A stretch of DNA of 64,000 nt from Formicarius rufipectus (GCA_013399695.1 VXAU01001261.1:62001-126000); one strand, 5' to 3'; counted from the first letter of the stretch, positions 45,763-58,644 are shown. Numbers and translations: made by a program. Notes: generated by a model from the letters alone, not told the origin.

Positions 45763-47062
45763 ATTAACAGAGGCAAACAACAAACAAAAGATGCAGAAAG
45801 AGGTCCCTGGGTCGTGGAGCAGTCAGGAACACACATTTCAGGGGAGCAATTGTGACATTTCTGCCTTCTATTTTTTGATGATCTTTGCTGTTTAGTGGGA
45901 CTTGGGAGGTGGTGGGGCTGAAGGCTGATCTCCTGCCCATCCTCCCCTGTCCTCCCCTGCCCTCTGCTGCCTGCTCTGCAAGCCGAGCTCATAAACCTGC
46001 AGGTCTGCTCTCTGAGCTCTTAATTACCTAAAAGGATTCCCTATTAGGAGGGGAGTTCATTAATTTGGCCCTTCCTGTGGTGTTTTGGAGCCTGTTTAAT
46101 CCTAGAAGTGCTTTGGCCCCGAGGGAGGGTCAGAAGACATCAGGTGGAGGGATGAGCTTCAGGTTTCGTGGTGGCCAAGGAGACCATCAGTGGAAAGACC
46201 TGAGAAATGGGAAATCTCTCCTCAACTTTAATGTTTGTAATTTAAAATTATGGTGCTGAAGACAGTCTGATTTATGTCTCCAGAGCAGAACATCATTATG
46301 ATTTTCCAAGTGCCTTTCAGAAGCACCTGAGATGTAGCAAGGACCAACCAACGCTGCTATAGCGGAAGAGTGAAATTGTCTCTTTATTTTAAATCACCAC
46401 AGTAAAATTAGCAGGCTTTGAAATCTCTCTGCTGCAAAGAGATTGGTCTCACTTTAATTCTCCCTAAAGATAATCTGGATAATATGGGTTTTTTTAAGGA
46501 TACAAAGTTGTCTCATTACATTTCCCACTCACTGCAGGGAAAAATATGTTTTCAAATGGAAAATTACTCATTTATATTGGAATCTGGATATGCAGGCCAG
46601 TTAAGCTCCTTCAGAAATAATCAAAGCCATATTACTGTCAACTCCTCTAAAGAGCCACATTTCCACAATAATTTCAGAGTGTTCTCTCCCCTTCTCTTGC
46701 TGCAAAGTCTCTCTCTCTGTTGCCAAAGCCCACGAGCTTTGTGAGTTATGGTGGTTCTTTGCTGGATGTTTTATGAGATAAGTGCACAGTCCTGCTCCTG
46801 CTGCAGCATTGCAGTTGAGTCATTTCTGTGCAGGCAGCACATCCAGTGTCATGCAGTGTCTTTTAAAGCTGCTCCCACTGATGAAGTTTTCATAAATCAT
46901 GGGCTGGGCTCTTACCCAGGCTCTGCTTGGGGGATATTTCAACCCCTCTACATGACACAGAGCCTACAAAACGTCCTTAGCTCTTCCTCTCCACCTTCCC
47001 GTCACTCCCTTCCCACTGCAGCAGGGTTGGAGACACCTTGGCTTCCCGTGGCCCCGGGATGC
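45763..47062. other. Unique sequence, AT-rich repeat-free block
   Basis: 46025-46740 is AT-rich, free of transposon text and rich in TTAAT/ATTAA motifs. Candidate conserved non-coding DNA. No gene recognised. Confidence 0.4.
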
Positions 47063-47125
47063 TGAATCACAGAATCAGTAAAGTTGGAAAAGACCTCCAA
47101 GGTCGACTCCAACCTTGTTCCTTGA
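47063..47125 (-). mobile_element. CR1 LINE 3' terminus (very short)
   Basis: Antisense, about 60 bp: 'tgaatcacagaatcagtaaag' then 'ttggaaaagacctccaagg'. The 'ttggaaaagacct' form marks a CR1 subfamily different from the 'ggttggaagggacc' copies. Confidence 0.85.
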
Positions 47126-48320
47126 GGAACCAGCTAAGAGAAGACAAGGCCAGTTTTCCTGCTAGGAGAGAATGAAAGATGTCAAGGTCTCAACAACATC
47201 CATGGCAGGAGGGAACAGCCACCCAAAACCTCCTCAACATTCCCTATCCTCCTCCTCAATGCTGAGCAGCGTGGAGAGGTCCCAGGCACTGACTGAGCAA
47301 AACCAAAGCCTGCAGATGACCAAAGGTTGGATTCCAAGGGCCCTGAACATCTCCCAAAGGCCTGACTGCTCACAGGAACCATGGCTGTTCTCCAGAGCTA
47401 ACCTGATTCCAACTGGCAATGAACCAGCCCGGTGTGGCCACACCTGTCACCCCTGCCTGGGCTGTCACGGGGAGGGACAGGTCCCTGCTGTGGCAGCAGC
47501 ACTGGCACTGCCAGGCAGAGCTAAACCCACTGACTGTGACCACAGTGTGCCCTGGGAGTCAACGGTTCAGCTGCTGGTGTTGAATTTGTCAAGGCATCAT
47601 GTTGAGGAATGAGCTGTCTCATTTTGGTCTCCTCACCCCCCTCCTCAGTGTGGGGCTGGGGGTCCCTGCAGGAACCCTCTCCAAGGTTCCTCTCTCAGGA
47701 GCAGCTTGTCTTGCAACCCCCCTGCTCTCTGCAAACTCTCCTTCCACCAAAGGGAGTCCCAGCTGGGCTTTTCTCAAGTGCATGGTCACTCTGAGCCCCC
47801 CACATCTTCCTGACACACCTGTGACCCTCAGTTGTCTGCTGTCCCATCTCACCCTCTGTCATCGCCTCCCTCTCATCTCAGAGCATGTCAGACTTTCTTT
47901 TTTTTACAGGTTTCTGCTAAATAAAACGCCACCAGGCAGGAACCGATGTCTCAGTGACTGTGTCCTCACATGGGCTAAGACAAAGCCCAGACTCAGAGCC
48001 TGATTCCAACCAAGCCTTTGGTACCAAGCAGCGGTTGTGTTTAGTGGAGGTAAATTCCCTGTATCTCCTCTTCCTCACAGGCAGAAAAAGGAGTCCTCCA
48101 CCCAAGGGGAGATGTCCACAGTGTAGGCACCTGTGCTGGAGCCAAACCCTGTTAAAAGCACCACAAGGTCCTTGGGGATTTGCTCAACGTGGTCACCTGT
48201 CCCTCCCAAAGCAAACTGACACCACCCCACCCATGGTGCCCTCCACAAGGACCTCAGGCCCTCACAGTTTTAAGGTTGGTCCTTCAGCTTCATGGATTTG
48301 TGAGATTTGTGCCTCATTTA
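47126..48320. other. Unique sequence
   Basis: No gene recognised. Open frames (47172-47612 plus, 47599-48003 plus) show no domain. Confidence 0.35.
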
Positions 48321-49263
48321 TCTTTAACCTTCATCTCTCTGCTGGTCTCTCTATAATTTGCTTTTATTCCACTCACTTTGGCTCCTGCTGGGGGGTGGAT
48401 AGAATTCTGCAAATGGTGGCAGTGGCTGGAGAAATTTGGATCCCAAACTAGTCCTCTTCCTCCTCCTCCTCCTCCAGAGTGGTGAGGGAAGGTGAAAGAA
48501 CCCAGACTTCTTTAAGGGATGACTTTATTTACCCATTTGGTCTGAATTCACTCCTCTTTTGAACTGGGGAACACCATGCAGCTGTGGCAGGGGGTTCCAG
48601 GTTGGATATTAGGCTGGATTTTGGGAAAAGTCCTTCCCTCAGAGGGTGGTGGGCACTGAACAGACTCCCCAGGGCAGTGGGCATGGCCCCAGGGCAGCCA
48701 GAACTCCAGGAGCCTTTAGACAACGCTCTGAGGGACAAGGGGGGATTGTTGGGGTGTCTGTGCAGGGATGGGATGATCCCTGGGTCCCTTCTAACTCAGG
48801 ATATTCCATGATTCCATGAACTCAGACCAAAAGACAAAGACCCACAGCCTTGCCAGCATCTGGGGCCCCTCTTAAAACTCTTATCAAGAAGAGGAAAGAG
48901 TGATTTCAGCTGTGTCCAGCTGAGGAAGAGAAAACCAACTCTATAAACACATTTCAGGGCAGTCTCCATGGTGGCAGAGAAGCTCCTCTGCTTACGGGAC
49001 AGATTTGGCACAAACTGCCCCCCCCAACAGACTAGGAAAGGAGAGGGGGGCTGTGGAACAGGTACCCAACCACAGCAGCTGAGATTAAAACATATCTGCT
49101 ATTAAAATGAATTTGAGCAGATTCATAAAACAGTGTTAATGGTCCTCAGGGTGCAGTGGGCTGGAATGTCCTTCCCAGTCCTACATTCATCATCCTTTGC
49201 CCTCCTCCCCCGAGACAGATGGTCCCTGGAACAGGTGGATTAGTCATTATTTTTTTATTGTGC
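48321..49263. repeat. Inverted repeat, left arm (943 bp)
   Basis: Reverse complement of 60276-61216. Identity is complete by eye over roughly 48520-49263. The only differences found are in the outer 200 bp: a T/C substitution near 48513, two substitutions and a 2-bp indel around 48380-48415. The match ends exactly at the single N at 49264. The arm contains a sense CR1 fragment (about 48560-48820) and a CTC-rich run at 48456-48476. Confidence 0.97.
48560..48820 (+). mobile_element. CR1 LINE 3' fragment inside the left arm
   Basis: Sense CR1 of the 'gtccttccctcagagggtggtgg' type, tail 'gatattccatgattccatgaa'. It mirrors 60718-60978, so it arose by the duplication and not by a separate insertion. 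Confidence 0.92.
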
Positions 49264-49264
49264 N
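49264..49264. other. Single N at a junction
   Basis: A lone ambiguous base separates sequence matching 60276-61216 (left, inverted) from sequence matching 29812-29932 (right, inverted). It may mark a contig join. Confidence 1.
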
Positions 49265-49386
49265 TTGCCAGCTGAGCTGGGATGGCAGAAACTGGGCAAT
49301 AATCAATTGGATATCTAGAATCTATATTATAATAAACATATAATGTGATAAATAATTGGAACCAGCAAATCCAGAGCCAAATGGTC
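49265..49386. repeat. Inverted copy of 29812-29932
   Basis: About 122 bp starting directly after the N. One substitution (aga/agg) and one extra base near the far end relative to the reverse complement of 29812-29932. Confidence 0.9.
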
Positions 49387-50439
49387 CTGTGGCTCAGTGA
49401 GGAGTCACTAAAGCACTCGGGAGCTTCTCCTTATCCCCAGGTGGCATCAAGGATTTAACTGCAACTGCTCAGTTGGTCGGGCTGTTGCATCGAAAACTCC
49501 TCCAGGGAGGAACATCCCCCGTGAACAGGAGGGATCTCTGACTGGGGCCACCACATGTCTGCAGCTCTCTGATTAGAGCTGCAGAAACAACTGATGATTC
49601 AGTTCACTGACCAAAACACTCCAGCTGGCGGGGGGCGGGGGCAAAGTACCTTTTTATTTATTTTTTTTTCCTTCCTGGTTTGATAAGCTCATCAATAAAA
49701 TTCCTTGCGGGTCAAACAAAATGTTCCGTATTGTCTGCAATAAATGACTGCATTTAACTTTCAAATTGTAGCTTCCTTGTTTGCTTTATGTTTTCTCCTG
49801 GATGAATGGGAGGACCTTGGACACCCACTCAAAATGTTGTTTAGATAATGGGAAGCTCCAAGTTTGTTTTCCACTGAAGTAGTCAAATGAGTGGAACGTG
49901 AATGTGCAAATGCCATAAATCATTCCTTAATTGTCACCAGACAAATCACTTGAGTTATGTGTTTCTCTTTGTTCTCTGCCTTCATTTCTGTCTGATCTCT
50001 GTCAGATTTCAGAATCATTTCCATTCCTGGATGAAATGTTTCCCCTCAGGACACACTGCCATGCTGAGCAGCCTGAGGGAGTGACAGAAACAGGGTCACC
50101 AGTGGGTCCCTGGCACGTGAGTCCTGAAAATTGGACCTCTTTGCTTCATCTTACTGGATCTGTTCCAGTGACAAAATCCTTCTACACCAATCCAAAACTC
50201 CTAGTGGAACATCCACTACTAAGTCCCAAAGCATTTCCTCAAGCCCACATGTGATTAAATTCTCTTCCCTGCAGAGACACCAACAAAAGCATTTTCAGCC
50301 CCAGTCTCAGTGAGGTGACTTTGGGTTTGGGGCATCTATGTGTGTAAAAAAACTTCTGCATGTTTGCTTGGAACACTGATGGATTTCATGCCTGATTTGT
50401 CCTATTTATTCTTGCCCAAAACCTATTTATTCTTGTCAG
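49387..50439. other. Unique sequence
   Basis: No gene or repeat recognised. 49640-49900 is AT-rich. Confidence 0.35.
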
Positions 50440-50545
50440 GAAGTGCTTGGACAACACTCTGAGGGACAGGGTGGGATTGTTGGGGTGTCTGTGCCGGGCC
50501 AGGGCTTGGTCCGGATGGTCCTTGGGGGATATTCTGTCTTTCTGT
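50440..50545 (+). mobile_element. CR1 LINE 3' fragment (short)
   Basis: Sense, about 105 bp: 'ctctgagggacagggtgggat', 'gttggggtgtctgtgccggg', tail 'gatattctgtctttctgtaa'. Confidence 0.88.
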
Positions 50546-51287
50546 AACCATGGAATCATTTTGAGGGTGAATTTTGAATGAGTGACTGCAGTGCCAAATG
50601 AGAGTGGCCTTTCAATGACTTGTCGTGGTCTCTTAAGGGTAATTCGTATTCAAACCAGATTTATGACCCTGCATACGCAAATATGTCACCTAATCACCAC
50701 ACACCTTTAGTCTGCACAGTGTCCATCTCTTGGACCCCAAGCCTGACAACATTTACCCTTGCAGGGCTGGAATGACATCCTCCCAGTCAAGGACCACTGC
50801 GTTTTATTCCCATGAAGGCCCCCTGGTTCATTGGGTGACTTTAAACAAACCATTTCCCTTTTCATCTGCTTGGGAGCCCAGCTGGAAAACTGCACCCAGG
50901 GCCTTGCAGCTCCCAGTGAGCCCCACCAGAGCTCTCCTTGCGGAAAGAGAGCACAAATGAAAATTGCCAACCATCATCAGTCCAGAAGAAAGGCTGAAAA
51001 CACAAGCTGGAGCCAAGAGGAGAGGAAGTGAAACCATGAAGCAAGTTGGACTATCAGTTTTTTAGAGGTTTAATTATTTTTTTTCTCCTTTTCGCTGTCT
51101 CTTCTCCCTCCTTAACTCCTCACAGATCTCAGTTCCTGCACACTTGGAGATTTTTAAATTCTGCCCATATGTGTTGGATGAACTAATTGATGAGATGACA
51201 GAAGCTGTGCCGTGCTCCCCATCCCAATGAGTTATTCTCAGTTCTCTGGGACCCTCCTGGACCACCAAACCGAGCCAGCCCTCCCTT
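50546..51287. other. Unique sequence
   Basis: No gene or repeat recognised. Confidence 0.35.
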
Positions 51288-51383
51288 CCAGTGGGAGGTG
51301 GCCCTGCCCATGGCAGGGGGTTGGAATGGGATGGGCTTGAAGGTGACTTCCAGCCTGAACCATTCCGGAATTCTGTCATTCCT
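51288..51383 (+). mobile_element. CR1 LINE 3' fragment (short)
   Basis: Sense, about 95 bp: 'gtgggaggtggccctgcccat' to 'cattccggaattctgtcattcc'. Confidence 0.87.
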
Positions 51384-51494
51384 CCACCAAAGCAAGAGGA
51401 ATCCACCAAAGCCACATCACTGCAACTGGCTTTTTTGCCCAGTGGACCCAGCAGGGTGAGTGGGTGTGTCAGTTTTGCCTGGCTGGAGGTTTGA

Positions 51495-51650
51495 GTTGTC
51501 TCTATGGACGAGGAGTCCCCATCCCTGGAGGGATTTAAAGCCATATGGGTGTGGCACTTGGGGACAGGGGGCAATGGTGGCTTGGGCAGTGCTGGGGGAT
51601 GGTTGGACTGGATTTCAAAGGGCTTTTCCAACCTGAAGGATTCTGTGATC
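51495..51650 (+). mobile_element. CR1 LINE 3' fragment, first of a back-to-back pair
   Basis: Sense, about 155 bp of the 'gtgtggcacttggggacaggg' type with tail 'aaggattctgtgatca'. The next CR1 begins two or three bases later. Confidence 0.92.
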
Positions 51651-51652
51651 AG

Positions 51653-51865
51653 ATGAGGGTGGGCAGGCCCTGGCACAGGTTGGGCAGAGAAGCTGTGGCT
51701 GCCCCATCCCTGGAAGTGTCCCAGGCCAGGTTGGATGGGGCTTGGAGCAGCCTGGGCTGGTGGAAGATGTCCCTGCCCATGGCAGGGGCTGGCACTGGAT
51801 GGGCTTTAATGTCCTTTCCCACACAAACCATTCCATGACTCTGTGATCCTATGATCCTGTCAGCC
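51653..51865 (+). mobile_element. CR1 LINE 3' fragment, second of the pair
   Basis: Sense, about 210 bp of the 'gggtgggcaggccctggcaca' type, with a good tail 'ccatgactctgtgatcctatgatcctg'. Insertion of one CR1 at the tail of another fits target-primed insertion into a related tail. Confidence 0.93.
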
Positions 51866-54800
51866 TGGAATATGTTGGGTGCTCGCTCAAGGTGTCACCT
51901 GCTCCCCCTTGTGAGCACAGTTAATCCTTAGCATTTCATTTTAGTGCAGAACAAGAGACAACATAAGGCCAGGCAACGAGATTTCCCAGGGCCCAGGACC
52001 CCCAGAAGGAGGGGTAAGGATCATATGACAGCAGTGAAATACCAAAAAACCTGGAATTTAGCCCAGCATTGGACATCTGGCATTGCTTCTCAGCTCCTTA
52101 AGTGGGGCCTCAGTGCAAGTGTTACTTGTACAGTGGGGTCTGACCCAGGACATTCACAGCCGAGTTGCAGCTGAGAGTTTGGGAGGAAAAAATAAGAAGA
52201 TATGAAAGATCTGTGATCAGAGATGAAGTTAAATACCCAGAAACAGGCTGAACAAACAAGTTAAAGGAAGTCAAGCTGGGAAAGTGCTTGCAAGGTAATG
52301 AAAGAAGGAGAGCAAAATGCAAACTGAAAATGAGACATTTCCCCCCCGAACTCTCCCTGATGAGGAGTTGTAGTTTGTCTGCCACAAATTCAGAATCAGA
52401 TTTTGGGTTCAGGGCAGAACAAGAAGGGATGGAGAGAGGAATTCATCAGGGAGCTCAGCTCCCAAGGAGGCAGATTATCTGCTGAAGAGGTGGGGGAAGA
52501 GAAATCAGAGAACAAAAGGTGAGGCAGCTTGCTAAAAATCAGGGACTCAGCTCTGAAGAAGAAAACATTCGCAAAATACAGGCTATTCTTGTAATGTGCC
52601 AGGCAGGAGGGAAGGCAGCAAACTCAGAGTCACTTCTAATTTAGCACAGGAGACGAAATTGTTCTAAAAAATGCATCAGAATCCTTCGATTTTTCACAGC
52701 AGATCCAGAAGCTTTGTGGAAAAATAAGAAAGAAAGGAGAACCTGAAGGAAATAGCTAATGGCCACTAAGTGGTGGGCCTTATTCCAAGAAAAATTCCTT
52801 TGGAGATGAGAGTTTTGCTTCAGGTGCCCATGGGACTCTTCCCTCAATATTGCTCATGGGAGTCAGTGGATTTGAGGTGATGATTTGAAGGAAAGGGATT
52901 GGAAATGTGGCCAAGGCAGGGCCTTTCTCAGGGTGAGGTTCCAGGGAAACATGTCACCAACCATCACAGGGCAGGCCTTGCTGGAAATTCAAGTTAATTT
53001 AAATAGAAATCTGGAATTTTGGTTACTTAAGTGCAAAATACCTCCCCCCCTTCCTTTCTGCATCAGCTGTGGGATGGCACACACAGAGACACGTGGGGCT
53101 TGTCTCGTGCCCCTTTGGATGGAACATTTGGGAATTCTTATGAAGCACTTTGGAGGATTTAAGGCTGTGCCACCCTTTCCACAGGCAGTCCCATCATTTC
53201 CTGTTCTGTTCTGTGGGGCAGAATCCCAAAATAAGCCCTGCTGAAACACAGGCTCTGGGAGGGTTATTGTCTTCCCTGGCAAGATGATGAACAAAGAGGC
53301 GAGGTTGTGAAACTGTGCAGGGATAAATCAGGATAAAAGTCCAGGATAAACCAGGATCAAACAGGACCAAACAGGATTGAAGGCAGCCTGGAGACAGCTT
53401 TGCAAGTGGTCCCTGCAAAGTCGCCATGTGAAGTCCAACAGGACACCAACAGGGCAGGAGTTGGGTTCCCCTTTCTCCAAATCAGGTGAAGGATGAAAAT
53501 TGACTCTCCTGCCCCGACCAGCGGTAGGAATTTGACTGGATGTGGATCAGATGGGAATCCTGCTTGCAGCAATAACTTCCCTGAGCTCCACAAGCCAAGA
53601 AGCTCCACTTCTCTCCCAGGAGAGAAACGTGGGGTCACATCCCTCCCCACAACCAAGATCTGCTCTCCTGCACCTGTCCTGCCCACGTTTTCTTTCAGCC
53701 CCCCAAAACCAGGAGTCCCCAAAGACTAGAAGTCCCCAAAGACCGGGAGGTCCCCAAAGAGCAGACCTCTGCTTGCCCTGAGGACGCCGATGATGAATCT
53801 GCCCACCCTGAGCACCCCCTTAACCCGCTGTCACAATTAGCTTGATGGATTCCAGGCTTGGAATTAACTCAGTTAAGGAGCTTCTTATCGGAGCTGCTCC
53901 TCCCCGGGCTGGTGGCCAAAGGGGCTTTCTCTGCTGCCTCCTCTGTGCCGGTGGCAGAGGGGACAGCCCTTCTCCCAGCAGCTGCAGGAGAGTTTCCCAA
54001 GGCTTTCCAGGGCTCCGAGTGCAGGGTGGAGCACACAGCTCCTGTGTTTTCTCTGTTGGCATAGCACACTCATTCCTCTCCCAGTGAAGTTATCCTCCTT
54101 GCAATTATCCTCTGCAAAACTCCTCCTCTTCATCTTTCTTGTCTGCCCTCAACCAGTGACTCCTCCACCCCCTCTGCCCTCCCTCCCTCACCTGGAGAAC
54201 CCAAGAGGTGCCCAGTGGACCATGATGAGCCTGCTATTCCCACACACTCCAGCACGAGGCCAGCAGCTCCATGCAACTCCATTAGCCACTCACAACTGCT
54301 CTCCAACGATTCCCTGGAATGATGTCAGCCACCTCTGGGGGAAGGTCCTTCAGGACTCCATTCCCTCCCTCTGTGCCAGTCCATGAATTCCAGTCCCTTC
54401 CTGCTGGAGAGCAACTGGGGACTCTGTGGCCACACTCCTATTCAGCACATGGCCCGAAGGGTTTCTGGCCACTCCTGGTGCTCAGGAAGGATTCACTCTG
54501 ACTCTGGAGAGCCAGAGTTTCCCTCCCTTTTTTTTTTCTCCTCAATTTAAAACCACTTTGTCGGAGGGGATTTGTTTATAGGCACAAAGATCACGGCAGA
54601 GCTGGAGAGAAGAAGCTGCTCCAGGCAAATTCCTACTTCCAAACACAGGAGGAATTTTGGATCTCACATGCCAGGGCCCTCCACAGCTCTGAGGTCCATC
54701 AGTGCTTGACAAACTTCCCAGGAAGCAAATCCTAAACCCTTAAAATCCCTTGCTAATCTCTGGTGCTCACTGACCATCATCTCCAGGTGCTTTTCCAAAA

Positions 54801-55922
54801 CAAGTGTATTGCTCTGTCTCCTTTGTAAGAGTGAGAAATTCAGGAATACAGCAGGAAAAAAGCCCTGCCTGTGACCAGACGGGATCAGTGATGGCCCAGG
54901 AATCAAAGGCAAGTCTGCTGAATTTCAGTGTTAGAAACAGTAGCTACTACTAGTTTTGCTAACTGCTCTGATTAATTGTATGGAGCCAGGTAGGAGGAGG
55001 GGGCCCACTCCAGATGCCTGCAGCAGCCTCAGCATCCAAGCATGAGATTTGATTGTCTTTAGCTCAGCTACCAATTCTAATAATGAGAAAATCCAGAGGC
55101 TATATTTAACTCTGCTTCTGGTGACACTTGTCATGGCTTCTTCCTTTTAGCTCTTTAGTGTCTTTGTTCTCTGTTCTTATGCTCAACAAAATATCCTCTG
55201 GAATTGTGGGTCTCCTCCTTTCCATGATGCCTCTGGTCCCTGCCCTGGCTGGAAAAGGTGTACCTTTATTTGAGAGGCTCACCTGGATCACATTCCTATG
55301 CCCAACAAGTGACCCCAGAGTTGCCCAGTGCTCACCCAGCTGCAGGACCGAGGGTTTGCACGAAGCTCAGCTCCACCACAGTCACTCTGCAAAGGAGATG
55401 CCCTCTGGGAAACGGAGTGCTTGGAGTGAGAGGGTGCCAAGTCAATGAAGGAACATCCCAGTGTGGTTCATGTATCGTAAGGAAAATTCAGCATCAACCT
55501 GAGCTTTCCAACCACAGGAAATGTAGCATAGTGTGTGTGTTTGAGAGAGTAAAAGCTGTTCCCTGTGAGGTTGGGATCAGCCTCGTTTTCCACAGCCCTG
55601 TCCTCACACAGCAGCAACCTGTTCCCTGGAAAGGTGGGAGCTGAGGACAGAAAAGCACCTTGAGCCCATCAAGGACTTTTCTATGAAGACAATGATTTTC
55701 CGTTGCTTTCCTGCTGTGTCACTCCTGAGAGCAATGAAGCTTTGGACAAATCCTGTGGGAGAACATCACATTCCTTTGGTGCCACCTTGTTGCTCGGTTA
55801 CCTTCCCAGAGACACATCCCTCCTGATCCCAAAGCAGTCCTGTGGCTTGAGGGCAGGGACTGTAGGAGAGTAGACAGGGGAGGAAGGAAAGGGACACCAT
55901 CTGCACTGTCTACATCCCCTCA
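51866..55922. other. Long stretch without recognisable transposon
   Basis: About 4 kb with no CR1 or LTR text seen and no gene recognised. It holds two small arrays: a 16-17-bp '(a)gtccccaaagac' unit, about three copies, at 53709-53762, and an 11-bp 'ccaggataaa'-like unit at 53320-53378. 52160-52800 is AT-rich. Confidence 0.4.
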
Positions 55923-56205
55923 GGATCACAGAGCCATGGGATGGTTTGGTTGGAAGGGACCTTTAAGTCCATCCTGTTCCACCTCCTGCCATGGACAGGG
56001 ACACCTTCCACCAGCCCAGGATGCTCCAACCTGGCCTTGGACACTCCCAGGGATGGGGCAGCCCCAGCTTCTCTGGGCACCTCTGCCAGGGCCTGCCCAC
56101 CCTCACAGCAGAGAATTTTCTCCTAATATCCCATCCAAACCTACTCTCTGTCACTTTGAAGCCATCCCCCCTTCTCCTGCCCCTCCTTGCAAATAGCCTC
56201 CCAGT
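55923..56205 (-). mobile_element. CR1 LINE 3' fragment
   Basis: Antisense, about 280 bp: 'atcacagagccatgggatggt', 'ttggttggaagggacctttaa', ending near 'cttgcaaatagcctccc'. Confidence 0.93.
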
Positions 56206-57221
56206 TTCTTGGACTGCAGCTGCTGGAAGTTTGTGAGGTGGAGCCTTTACTTTTTTGCCTTACCCATGAAATAAAATTGGGAAAAACCCCACTACTGGAT
56301 TGGTCCAGATGTTGAAATCGAGATGTCACCTCCTCGTGACAGACTGTCAGCCACCTTCTCTGCACTGAGGGCATTGCCCTTTAGGTCAGTGCCCATCATG
56401 GGCCACCAAATTAACGTGGTGACATCCCCTGGGAAAGGTCTCATTCACCCAGGACGTGAATTGGGGATATTGGTTGCAACAGCACTCATTAACCAGAGAG
56501 AAAGCAAGTGTTTCCTTCCAGGAATGACCCCCACCTGCCCCCAGGTAGTGGTGCTCTCCAAGAGACCCCCAAATCCTCCTCACGGCTCAGGGCAGCCAGA
56601 GCTGCACCAGCTGCTGGGGGAAGTTCTGCTTTTCCATCCAATTTGCTGCTCAGGATTTCAATCTGGGAGGTTATTTTTGACAAATTACACATTTTAAAGC
56701 AACAGCAGAGGGTGGGGTGGAGAGTGTGTAGACAAACAAATCATGGGAAAGCTGCTGATGGCCCCGAGCTGCTATTTCTAATTGTTTTTTCAGCTCTGGT
56801 TGCTTTAGTGGTTTGCTCAGGGACTGGGAATGAAGAAACAGAAAGGAGCTGGGGTGGAGAAAACAGGGAGTTGTTGGGAAGGAAACATTCCCTGGAGCGG
56901 GCAACATCTCCCTGGAGCGCAGAACTCAAGCCCCAGCAGGAGTGTGGGGATATCACATCAGTGCTGAGTTACCCCCAGTGATGGCAGCTCCTCAGAAATC
57001 CCACCAGACGCAGAGACAGGACTCCCGAAGGCAAAGGGAGTTGATGTGTCCACCACCTGCACCTGCACCAGGGCAGGTGCTGTGGGGCTGTGCTGTCACC
57101 TGGGGCTGGGAACACCCCCAGTTCCCACCAGCTACAACTGGGACCTGGTGCACTGAAAACCAGGGAGAGAAGAATGAGCAGGGGGAGGCACAGATGGCAG
57201 AAGACCAGAAAGCGCAGAATA
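56206..57221. other. Unique sequence
   Basis: No gene or repeat recognised. The open frame 56508-56981 (157 residues, plus) has no domain that I know. Confidence 0.35.
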
Positions 57222-57300
57222 CTGAAGGTTGGAAAAGCCCTCTGAGATCCACGAGTTCAATAATTAACCCACACTCAAGCATATCCCCAAGTGCCACATG
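57222..57300 (-). mobile_element. CR1 LINE 3' fragment (old, short)
   Basis: Antisense, about 80 bp: 'aaggttggaaaagccctctga' and 'gatccacgagttcaataatta'. Weak and diverged. Confidence 0.65.
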
Positions 57301-57957
57301 CACACGCTGTTGGATGTTGTGATGGTGCAACCACACAGCAAGTCCAGGAGAGCCACTGCTCCAGCTCCCCGCCTGCCCCAGCCCAGTGGGATCATCCCCT
57401 CAGGGAACTGGAGGAGGAAGCTGCCTGAAAGGACAATCTCAACTGCAGCAGCTCAAATGTCCCCGCTCTGAGGGCACTCTGGCAGCAGGATGGGGTTGTG
57501 CTTTGTGGGAGCCAGGGGCGATTGGCCCAGAACTTCCATTGTTAAATCCTTGGCTCAGTTGAGCTCCTTTGGAGCCGATGTTTTTATGGACCAGAGATTG
57601 GCAGGGAAGGGAAAGCTCTTCTTAGAGACTCCAACACAGCCCTGTGCCAGCTCACATGCCACAAATCTGCTTTCTATCTTCCCTTCCATGTGTGTGAGAC
57701 TTCCTGTGTGTTGGAATAAAAGTTTGCACTGATGCTGCCTGGAGGGATTGGAGGTCCATGGATTTAAGGACTTTTTCATAATATATGAGGATTCTCCTGC
57801 TGATGTGGAGCAGTAACAAGTTAATTACTGCCAGGGACTTTGGCAGGAATGGCCAGTTCAGGTTTCAGGAGCCCCTGTGATTCCATTAGTGCCTTTTTTA
57901 TTTTTTATTTTTTTAAATGGGACATTAACTCATGTGGAACACAGTGCAAGGAAGGGA
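57301..57957. other. Unique sequence
   Basis: No gene. An AATAAA at about 57715 follows 'gtgtgttgg', but no LTR or processed transcript boundary could be defined. Confidence 0.35.
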
Positions 57958-57958
57958 A

Positions 57959-58001
<43 letters not shown>
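57958..58001. repeat. (TAA)n microsatellite with A-run
   Basis: About 11 TAA units followed by an A run. Confidence 0.97.
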
Positions 58002-58644
58002 GGCATTCTCATCATTTCAACTTCTGCATCATAAGCTGATTTGCTCTTTATTTCTGTTTAAAGGGAAGGCCCAAGCACTTGGGAAATTACTCAGGAAACA
58101 CAATTTCTCGTCTCTGTGTCGAGTTTCTCTGGTGCTGCAACCCCATTGACTCCAAAGCCTTCCACACTCACACTGAATTTGGCCATCAGGAAGGCCAACT
58201 GAAGGAAACTCCCCTGTGCCCTCAGGTGGGTCATTTTCATCATTATTTGACCCTGAGATTGTGTTCCTCGTGCTGCAAACCCTTGGGGGAGAACAATTTC
58301 CCCGAAGTAATTCCAGCAGTGCCTTCATGGATGGGACCAGGCAGCTTCAGAAATGGTGGGGAGCCAACCAAGGCAGAGGGGGAGGGGACCATGAGACTCA
58401 AGTGAGGGTTCTCAAAGACTAACGAAGGCCATCCAAGGACACATTGATGTGCTGGGCACCATAATTGGTGTGTGCCACATGCCAGGTGCAAAGAAAAGGC
58501 TTGTGGGGCTGAGAGCAAGGTGAGAAACAAGAGGAGATGGTTCTTCATGGCTTGGGCAGCAGCAAAGGGGATTCTGCCCCTCTGCCGAGACCCCCCCTGC
58601 AGAGCTGCTGCTTCAGCACAGCAAGGACATGGAGCTGCTGGAAA
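58002..58644. other. Unique sequence
   Basis: No gene or repeat recognised. Confidence 0.35.
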
